Shown: piece after piece, positions 54,199 to 62,100 of the stretch
Position numbering within the stretch: the first letter of the stretch is position 1
Layout: every line of letters starts with the position of its first letter
NCBI RefSeq assembly: GCF_012641265.1
Contig: NZ_JABAHZ010000009.1
Location: forward strand, 62,001 to 126,000
Direction: 5' to 3'
From: Chitinophaga eiseniae
Lineage (GTDB): Bacteria; Bacteroidota; Bacteroidia; Chitinophagales; Chitinophagaceae
Length of the DNA: 64,000 bases
The notes under the pieces: model-generated
What the model was told of the DNA's origin: nothing
Database searches by the model: none
Seen by the model: only the letters and a program-made list of their open reading frames with translations
Translations under genes and position numbers: made by a program

Positions 54199-56400
54199 TT
54201 GACCTTGTTCCGAAAAAAATTCCCTTTTTACGCGCAAATGGACGCCATGGACTGTGGCCCTGCCTGCCTGCGGATGATAGTAATGTTTTACGGCGTTCAC
54301 CTCAGCCTGGACCATCTGCGCCAAAAAGCGGCTATTGGAAAGGACGGTGTTTCTGTACTTGGAATTAATGAGGCCGCACAGGAAATAGGTTTTCGTACCC
54401 GGGCGGTAGCGTTGACTTACGACCAGCTGGTAAAGGAAGCGCCGCTCCCTTGTATTGTTCACTGGAATCAGAATCACTTTGTGGTGGTAACGCCAACTGC
54501 CAACAGTAAAAAAGTGGTGGTGGCCGACCCGGGAAAAGGTATGATCACCTACCCCAGGGAGGAATTCCTGCAACATTGGAGTAGCGGTAACATTGGGATG
54601 GAAACCGGCATCGCATTGCTACTGGAGCCCACACCTGACCTGTACCGGCAACCCGAAGATGCGGTTCAGCGTATTGGCTGGAGTTTTTTACTGGAATACT
54701 TGTGGCAATACAAAGGATACCTGTTACAGGTAGGTATGAGTTTATTACTGGCGGCCGGCCTGCAACTGGTATTCCCCTTTCTCACACAAAGCATTGTAGA
54801 CAATGGGATTGCGGTCAGAAACCTCAACTTTATCTACCTGGTCCTGGGAGCGCAGTTTGCCCTCTTTCTGGGAAAAGCAGTAATAGAGCTGTTACGCAGC
54901 CGCCTGCTCCTTTACATAAGTACCCATGTTAACGTGGCCCTGTTGTCGGATTTCTGGATCAAGATGATGAAACTGCCACTTAGTTTCTATGATACCAAGC
55001 TAACCGGCGATATACTACAACGGGTAAATGATCACCGGCGTATAGAAACCTTCCTGACCGGGTCTACCCTGAATGTTTTCTTCTCCTTCATCAGTCTCCT
55101 GATCTTTTCAATAGTACTGCTGATCTACAACTGGCAGGTATTTGCCATCTTTGCCACCGGCAGCCTGTTATATTTTGGCTGGATAAAGCTTTTCTTCCGG
55201 CAAAGAAGGAACCTGGATCATAAGCGTTTCGAGGCCGCTGCCAGGGAAAATTCCACTACCATGCAGCTCATCCTGGGAATGCAGGAGATAAAAATCAACA
55301 ATGCAGAAAACATACGTAGATGGGAATGGGAAAATGCGCAGGCGAAACTATTCAAACTGAATTTTAAAAATCTCTCCCTCAATCAATACCAGCAGGCGGG
55401 CGCACTTTTTATCAATGAGGGAAAAAATATTCTCATCACCTTTTTTGTGGCGAAAGCCGTACTCGACGGGCAGCTCACGCTGGGGGCTATGCTGGCCGTA
55501 CAATACATCATCGGGCAAATGAATAGCCCCGTGGAACAGCTTATCAGCTTCTCGCAGCAGGCACAGGAAGCGAAAATGTCACTGGAACGGCTGAACGAAA
55601 TCCATGGGATACCTGATGAAAGCCCGGCAGACAAACCATATATTAAAGAACTGCCCGAACAACGATCCATTCACTTCAACAACCTGACTTTTACCTATGC
55701 CGGTGCCATGAACGAACCGATACTGAAAGACATTCAGCTGAGCATTCCACAAGGCAAGGTAACGGCTATAGTAGGCATGAGTGGAAGCGGTAAAACCACC
55801 CTGTTAAAATTATTGCTTAGATTCTATGAAAAATATACCGGCGATATCCGCGTAGGTGACACCAACCTGCAACATATCAGCGCTCCCATCTGGCGTAGTT
55901 CCTGCGGCGCCGTTATGCAGGACGGCTTTATATTCAATGATACCGTAGCCCGGAATATTGCAGTCAGCGAAGAGATGCCCGACTACAAAAAGCTGGTACA
56001 CGCCTGCAAAGTGGCCAACATACTATCCTTTGTTGAATCGCTACCGCTATCCTTCAATACCATTATAGGACATGAAGGCACCGGTATCAGCCAGGGCCAG
56101 CGGCAGCGGCTACTCATTGCCCGCGCCGTATACAAAGATCCGGAATATATATTCTTCGACGAAGCAACGAATGCACTGGACGCCAATAATGAGCGGATGA
56201 TTATGAACAATTTGCAGGACTTTTTTAAGGAAAGAACCGTCGTGGTAGTAGCACATCGGCTGAGTACCGTACGCAATGCCGATCACATCATCGTACTAAA
56301 CAAAGGAATGATCGTAGAAAGGGGCTTGCATGAAGAGCTGGTATTACAACAAGGCCAGTATTATCAGCTGGTAAAAAATCAACTGGAACTCGGAAACTGA
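54199..56400 (+). CDS. Peptidase-containing ABC transporter (C39 family), bacteriocin exporter
   Basis: 733 residues with a TTG start; a stop codon lies three codons upstream in frame. C39 peptidase domain (1-135) with the full triad Cys19 (in MDCGPACL), His93 (NQNHFVVV) and Asp110 (VADPGKG). Six transmembrane helices (about 160-440). ATPase domain with Walker A GMSGSGKTT (526-534), signature ISQGQRQR, Walker B FFDEATNALD (Asp654, Glu655) and H-loop VAHRLS. It should cleave the leader after Gly-Gly and export the core. Six bases separate it from the HlyD gene. Confidence 0.95.
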   Translation: MTLFRKKFPFYAQMDAMDCGPACLRMIVMFYGVHLSLDHLRQKAAIGKDGVSVLGINEAAQEIGFRTRAVALTYDQLVKEAPLPCIVHWNQNHFVVVTPTANSKKVVVADPGKGMITYPREEFLQHWSSGNIGMETGIALLLEPTPDLYRQPEDAVQRIGWSFLLEYLWQYKGYLLQVGMSLLLAAGLQLVFPFLTQSIVDNGIAVRNLNFIYLVLGAQFALFLGKAVIELLRSRLLLYISTHVNVALLSDFWIKMMKLPLSFYDTKLTGDILQRVNDHRRIETFLTGSTLNVFFSFISLLIFSIVLLIYNWQVFAIFATGSLLYFGWIKLFFRQRRNLDHKRFEAAARENSTTMQLILGMQEIKINNAENIRRWEWENAQAKLFKLNFKNLSLNQYQQAGALFINEGKNILITFFVAKAVLDGQLTLGAMLAVQYIIGQMNSPVEQLISFSQQAQEAKMSLERLNEIHGIPDESPADKPYIKELPEQRSIHFNNLTFTYAGAMNEPILKDIQLSIPQGKVTAIVGMSGSGKTTLLKLLLRFYEKYTGDIRVGDTNLQHISAPIWRSSCGAVMQDGFIFNDTVARNIAVSEEMPDYKKLVHACKVANILSFVESLPLSFNTIIGHEGTGISQGQRQRLLIARAVYKDPEYIFFDEATNALDANNERMIMNNLQDFFKERTVVVVAHRLSTVRNADHIIVLNKGMIVERGLHEELVLQQGQYYQLVKNQLELGN

Positions 56401-56406
56401 TTTAAA

Positions 56407-57735
56407 ATGCCTATCCAGATTAATAAAAACGGAGAAATTATCATTGAACGGAGTGCGGATGACACCAATGCTCAACAGCACCTGTTGCGTTCCCCGGCGG
56501 TCCGGGAACTGATAGCCAGGAAGCCGGACCTGTTTGTCCGTATGGGAATCCCCATATTTTCCGGTATTATCGTATTAATGCTTGCGCTCTCCTGGTGTAT
56601 CTACTACCCGGATATCGTAGTAGTAAATACCCGGCTCACCTCTGTCAATGCTCCCAAGATGGTAATAACCAGGACCAGTGGTAAGCTGGTGCTGCTCCCC
56701 GTAAAGGAAGGGGCGCTGGTAAAGAAAGATGATGTTATTGCTGTAATGGAAAGCGCCGGCAGCTATGCCAACATATGCTCCCTTTCCGGGTATATCGATA
56801 CCCTGCGAAACCGCCTGGTAGACGGCGGAACCGTTGTACCAGACTTACCCGCTTCCGGAAAACTTGGAGAGCTGCAACAGCCCTACCAGGAGCTGGTGCA
56901 GGCATCACTCGTATTCCGCAATTACCTGTCGGACGGCTTTTACACCGGCAAAAAGAAGATGCTCCTGGCTGATTTGGGTGACCTGCAACGAAAATCCGGC
57001 AACCTGCAACAGCAACAACAGTTGCAGGGGCAAGACCTTCAGCTGACGGAACAAACTTTCTCCGCCACCGAGCAGCTGAAAGCGGAAAGGGTTATTTCAG
57101 CCATGGAATACCGCGCCGAAAAAAGTAAAGTCTTGAATAAGCAACTTCAGCTCACGCAACTAAGTGCTTCTCTCATTGATATCAAAGGGAGGGAAAGCGA
57201 TAAAAAGAAAGAACTGGCAGAGCTGGAAAGCATCATCATGCAACAGCAACAAATCTTTATTACTGCCCTGAATACATTCCATGGACGGTTAGAAGAATGG
57301 AAGCTGAAATATGTGCTGACGGCGCCTGTTGGTGGTCGTATTGCCTTTACCACTTTCCTGGAGGAGAACCAGGAGCTAGCCACCGGTCAGCAAATATGTT
57401 ATATCAACCCACAGAATAGCCACTACTACGCGGATACCTATATACAACAAGCTAATTTCGGTAAAGTGAAAACCGGGCAGGAGGTGCTGCTTAAATTTTC
57501 ATCTTATCCCAGCGAGGAATATGGTTACCTGGCAGGGAAAATAACGTTTATATCCGATATCCCTACAGACAGTGGGTATCTGGCCAGGATTGTATTGCCG
57601 GCAGACCTGAAAACCAATCACCACAAATCCCTCCAATACCGGGAAGGGTTAAAAGCCAGGGGCGAAATTATTACGAAAAACCGGCGGTTGCTGGAACGTT
57701 TCTTTGCGGGTTTGGTGCGGTTAACGAGGGGGTAA
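56407..57735 (+). CDS. HlyD family secretion adaptor
   Basis: 442 residues. Short cytosolic N-terminus, one transmembrane helix (about 48-67), a split biotinyl-lipoyl domain (VLLPVKEGALVKKDDVIAVMES) and a long Gln/Leu-rich coiled coil (about 175-290), then the closing beta-barrel domain. It links the inner-membrane C39 transporter to an outer-membrane TolC-type channel, which is not encoded here. The pairing indicates export across both membranes of a Gram-negative cell. Confidence 0.93.
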   Translation: MPIQINKNGEIIIERSADDTNAQQHLLRSPAVRELIARKPDLFVRMGIPIFSGIIVLMLALSWCIYYPDIVVVNTRLTSVNAPKMVITRTSGKLVLLPVKEGALVKKDDVIAVMESAGSYANICSLSGYIDTLRNRLVDGGTVVPDLPASGKLGELQQPYQELVQASLVFRNYLSDGFYTGKKKMLLADLGDLQRKSGNLQQQQQLQGQDLQLTEQTFSATEQLKAERVISAMEYRAEKSKVLNKQLQLTQLSASLIDIKGRESDKKKELAELESIIMQQQQIFITALNTFHGRLEEWKLKYVLTAPVGGRIAFTTFLEENQELATGQQICYINPQNSHYYADTYIQQANFGKVKTGQEVLLKFSSYPSEEYGYLAGKITFISDIPTDSGYLARIVLPADLKTNHHKSLQYREGLKARGEIITKNRRLLERFFAGLVRLTRG

Positions 57736-57742
57736 AATGCAG

Positions 57743-58168
57743 CTACCAGATAACCCGCTCCGTGTAGACTTTACCGATATAATCATGAAAGTCTCTTAAC
57801 TTCTGCACGTCAAGCGTCGCTATATTGAGCTCCCAAACGGCTGCATCTTCCATCCAGGGATCAGTTAATACATGCACCGTTACAGGGCCGGACTGACGCA
57901 TATCGTAAGGCCATCCCAGGGCAATATCGAAGGTCGTATGATCCTTCCAAACAGTTAATATCTCTCCCCCACCTATTACTGCCCACTGCTCGTCGTTGCT
58001 GATCACCGCACAGGTAGGATTTCCATAGCACCAGTTGATACAAGTGACCTCTTTGGTAGCTAAATGAAATAAATAGCCATTTTCATATAGACTGCCTGCT
58101 AATAGGCTTTTGCTCTCTGCATGTTTCACAAAAGCGCCATCCCACTGTACTTTCCATAAATCTGTCAT
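57743..58168 (-). CDS. Hypothetical 141-residue protein
   Basis: 141 residues, no signal peptide, starting MTDLWKVQWDGAF. Rich in beta strands and Trp (VTCINWCYGNPTCAVIS, WAVIGGGEILTVWKD). No family recognised. It converges with the HlyD gene, seven bases between stop codons. Its place at the end of a bacteriocin cluster raises an immunity role, but opposite orientation and soluble nature make this weak. Confidence 0.55.
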   Translation of the reverse strand: MTDLWKVQWDGAFVKHAESKSLLAGSLYENGYLFHLATKEVTCINWCYGNPTCAVISNDEQWAVIGGGEILTVWKDHTTFDIALGWPYDMRQSGPVTVHVLTDPWMEDAAVWELNIATLDVQKLRDFHDYIGKVYTERVIW

Positions 58169-58374
58169 AGCGTTTAAATAGCCTTTATGTGAAAAAATAA
58201 AACCTTTCTTTCACCTGTCAATACCCGCAACTCCTATAAAGTTATCACACAAAATATTCTTTCAAGATAGCTTTTAAGAATAATCATTTCTAAATCATAG
58301 GTCACTGGTAATTCTCTTTTCAATTTTCAACTTTACATGCCTTTTTTAAACTTCAGGCGTATATTTCCTTTGCC

Positions 58375-58404
58375 TACTTTTGCAAGTATATATGACGTCA
58401 TATA
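58375..58404 (+). promoter_or_regulatory. -7-like box and 16-bp perfect palindrome upstream of LamG remnant
   Basis: TACTTTTG (58375-58382) matches the TAnnTTTG -7 box. Seven bases later begins a perfect 16-bp palindrome, TATATGACGTCATATA (58389-58404), at the expected transcription start, a typical operator location. The next possible ATG (58409) opens only an 18-codon frame. Otherwise the 280-base gap from 58169 holds nothing recognisable. Confidence 0.5.
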
Positions 58405-58448
58405 AAACATGCTATATCTGTACAACCAATTTGACAACCCTTTTTTAA

Positions 58449-59024
58449 ACCAATACCGGAACTGAATCATCCCGGGGTAAGTTCAACGGCGCATTCTATT
58501 TCAACGGTATCAACAGCTTCATCTCCGCAAATGATTCTGCCTACCTCCGTTTAACCAACACTAACTTCACCCTGAACGCCTGGGTAAAGCTGGATAGCTA
58601 TAATTCATCTTTTGGTTCCAGTATCCTGACTAAACGCAATAATGATCCCAATGGCGGTTATGTTTACGCGGTAAGAGGATATACAGGCAACACCCTCGGC
58701 TTATTGCATTTCGGCCCCGTTGGAGATGATATAAATGCCTTCAGTACGAAAGTAGTCACTACAGGCTCCTGGCATATGCTCAACAGTACCTATGACCTGG
58801 CTCAACAAAAAATAACCATGTATATTGACGGTGTACTGGATAAGACTACCACCGGCGTATTACCGGCAAATGCACCAGCCGCTTCCAAATTATATATTGG
58901 CCGCGATGAAATCTCTTCGCCTACCAATGGCTATTTTGTCAAAGGCGGAATGGAAGAGATCCGTATCTACGGCAGAACATTGACAGCTACAGAAGTACAA
59001 CAGCTCCTGAACTTTAACAACTAA
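58449..59024 (+). pseudogene. 5'-truncated LamG (concanavalin A-like) domain remnant
   Basis: An open frame of 191 codons with no ATG before the in-frame TAA at 58446. The translation is a nearly complete LamG-type lectin domain: FNGAFYFNGINSFISAND at the start, FTLNAWVKLD, WHMLNSTYDLAQQKITMYIDGVL, LYIGRDEI and the C-terminal GGMEEIRIYGRTLTATEVQQLL motif. Signal peptide and upstream sequence are missing, so the gene has lost its 5' end. A TTG at 58704 could start only half the domain, which is implausible. Confidence 0.75.
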
Positions 59025-59041
59025 TCAGGTTTGTTCGGATA

Positions 59042-59082
59042 GAAAACGCCCATGCAGTTGCTGCGTGGGCGTTTTCGTTTTT
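59042..59082. terminator. Bidirectional terminator between LamG remnant and Tc toxin gene
   Basis: GAAAACGCCCATGCAG (59042-59057) pairs with CTGCGTGGGCGTTTTC (59061-59076), 16 bp with one G-T wobble and a TTG loop, then GTTTTTT. Convergent stop codons lie on both sides. Confidence 0.9.
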
Positions 59083-59106
59083 CACGCTCTTATCTATGCT
59101 ATTCCA

Positions 59107-62100
59107 CTACTCCATGGTATAATTTACAACCAACCAAGCGCCTGCTATGGTCGCTTTCACCGTATTAAAATTCTGCACGGCAAAACTATAATCGATATGA
59201 TCGCCCACTAGCTTCAATGACCCGGTAATTGAACTGATCGGATCTATCAGCTGTATCTGACTTCCAAACTTACTTGCATTCTTGGTCATAGCCTGGGCGG
59301 CGGCGCCATTAACTGATACCATCAGGTTACCACTGTTGCTCGTGAGTACAAACAGGGCTACACTTTGTACAGTAACCTTTATAGCGCTATTCTGCGTAAA
59401 ATACGGTAGGCCTGCCTTGGTGAGGCTACCGCTGAAAGTACCGGTGCCATTCATAAAGGCATACCAGTTATCAGACAGCTCATGCCGCAGGTCGAACATC
59501 CGGAAAAGCCCCGCTACCGGCACACTATCTACTATCTTCTTGAACAGTATTTTCAGATAGTCGGTGGTTTCTTTCTTGAACAACCCTCCACCCTGCCGGG
59601 AAGTATAGCTCATCTGGATAATCACATCGGTGATACTCTGGTAATCGAATTGTGCCAGCGAAGCGGGGTCGTTCATTTCCAGGTGCCAGGAACTGATAGC
59701 GCCGGTACCTTCGAAAGGCAGGTAGCGGTCATCATGGAAATTCAGTTCGAATAACCCGGTATCGTTCTGTGCGTGACTGGTCGCAATAGACTGGATAGCG
59801 CCGATGTTATATGTAAACCGGTCATCCCCACCGTCTTTTTCCACGTACTTATCATAGGCATCTGCTCCCGCCGGATTGAGCTGTGTATTCTTCCGGTATT
59901 TATTGCTAACCTGTGATAAAGTGCAGGACACAGCTACTAATGGGCCGCTGATGCAGGGTATGCTTACTGAAATGGCCTTGATCCTGCGTAGGTAATGACC
60001 TGGATAGTCCGTGTCAAACAACATTTCAGGAATATTGATATCGCATTGACCGGTATTGCGCAGCTGCATCAGCGCTTCGGGCGACAATGCAGCAATAGAA
60101 ATATTCTTGGTCAGCTCAAATTCCCGTTGGTTATTCTTCAGGTAGTTGGATTCCAGTCGTTTCACATCCAGCAGGAGCCGGTCGCCCGACAAGAGTCCCT
60201 TCTTCATCGTATCCCAATAGTTATACTGGATCACATTACTATCTGTCGCCAGTTCAAACTGGTAACATTGTTCGGCCTGTTTAGCCATAGCAAATGCCAG
60301 CTGGTACGATTGGAAATAAAGGGTGCTGATCTGTCCCGTCATCCAAGCATACAGGTCTTTATTGGTATACTTGCTGGTCATGAATGTATTCACTTCCTGC
60401 GCCTGTTGAATCCTCAGTTGTTGCGTGGTAGTTTCTTTCACCGCAACATCTTTGCGGATGTTCGCCACCACTATTTGTTGGTCTACCTGCGTCATTTCCA
60501 GGCTGGCCAGGTCTTTCTGTAGGTTCCAGTCGTCCATTCTGCGCTGGTATGCGCCAATGTTACCAATCAAACCGGAGGTAGAATGCAGGATACCGGCAAT
60601 GCCGCGGAACAGGGTACCAAACTGCCCGGTGGAACTACCTACGTTGTTACCGCCAAAAGATACCGTAACCACCGGCGATCCACCAAAACCAGCACCACCA
60701 CCTGTAATAATAGGTATCATATGTGTACCGCCGGATGTGGCATCCAAAACGGTAGCTACGATCTCAGAGATAATGGCGCCGGCAGAAATGCCAGCCTGGG
60801 CTATTTCCCATCCGTTCATAAAGTCACGGCTACTGTAGTAATCGAATTTTTTCTGGGAAATGGCTTTGGTTTTCTGCAAGGCATCGATCGACTGTGTCGC
60901 CTCTTCCACCTGCGTTTGCCGGATGAGCAATAACTGTTGTTGGAGTTTTATTTCCTCTCCGGCCCTCAACAGGGCTAATGCCTCATTATCTTTCTTTTCC
61001 AGGGCCGACAACAACGCAGCTCCCATAGCTTTCACCTGCTCTGCCAGTTCTGTCGCTTTTTGCAGAATGACATGGAAGCGGTACAACGGCAGTGGCGCGT
61101 TGAGCATTGCGGTTACGGCACTGATGTCTAATCCGGCCGCGGCAGCACGCACCAGCATACCAGGATCTATTGGTGGTGCAAACAATGCCAGCACGCGGTG
61201 CACACCATTAATATCTTCACAGTTACGGATCTTGTACAACCTGTCGGCAATAGTATCCCAGTAAGACAACAAATGGTCATTGGCCGGTATACAGAAGTAA
61301 AGGGAAGACACGGTGTTATGCGGGGTGGGCAACTCTGCCCCCTTATGTGGCAACAGGTTCAGGTCAGGTACCAGGTTCTCCAGGTCTACCATAGCATTGC
61401 TGAAAGCATCCAGCTTCAATTCCAGCTGGTTGTAGGTCTCGTCAGGAACAGGTACCGCTGGTGGAATGATCATTGGCTTTGGCCCCAGCAACTTATCCGC
61501 CAGGATATACATCTGTGTAGCCTGTACGAGCGACTCCATTGTATTCTGCATAAACAGGTTGTCGCCCCATGCAATCAGGTTCTCCAGGTATTTCATGAGC
61601 AGCGATTTTTGATAAGCCAGTGGCCGGGTACGGGCTATTTCATGCGGCATAAACGGATTTTCCCGCCAGCTTTCTACAGCGTTCACCAGGTCTTTATAAA
61701 CAGTACCGGTAGGATCACTGGCGATATCAGTCAGGATAGTATCGATACGTTGGCTCACATAATCAAAGAACTCATGGAAAGGCTTCGTGATCCAGTACTT
61801 CTGCGGAACAGTGCCACCGGCCCCTCCAATAGGATTGAAGATATAATGATACCATTTCCGGGCCTCTTCAAATTGCTGGTTCTGACTCAGCTGGTTACCT
61901 ATGAAGAAAGGCAGGTGATAAAACAATTCCCAGTTATAAGAAGAATAACTTCCTTGCGCATCAAAATCAATATTTTCTATTGGGTAAGGCGTGGCCACCG
62001 GCGACTGCGGTTGATAGGTCGTATTAAAATTAAAACTGTTGACCTTCGACTGCACTTCATAAGTCATTATAGCCGGCAATCCTCCTTTATACACCGTGCT

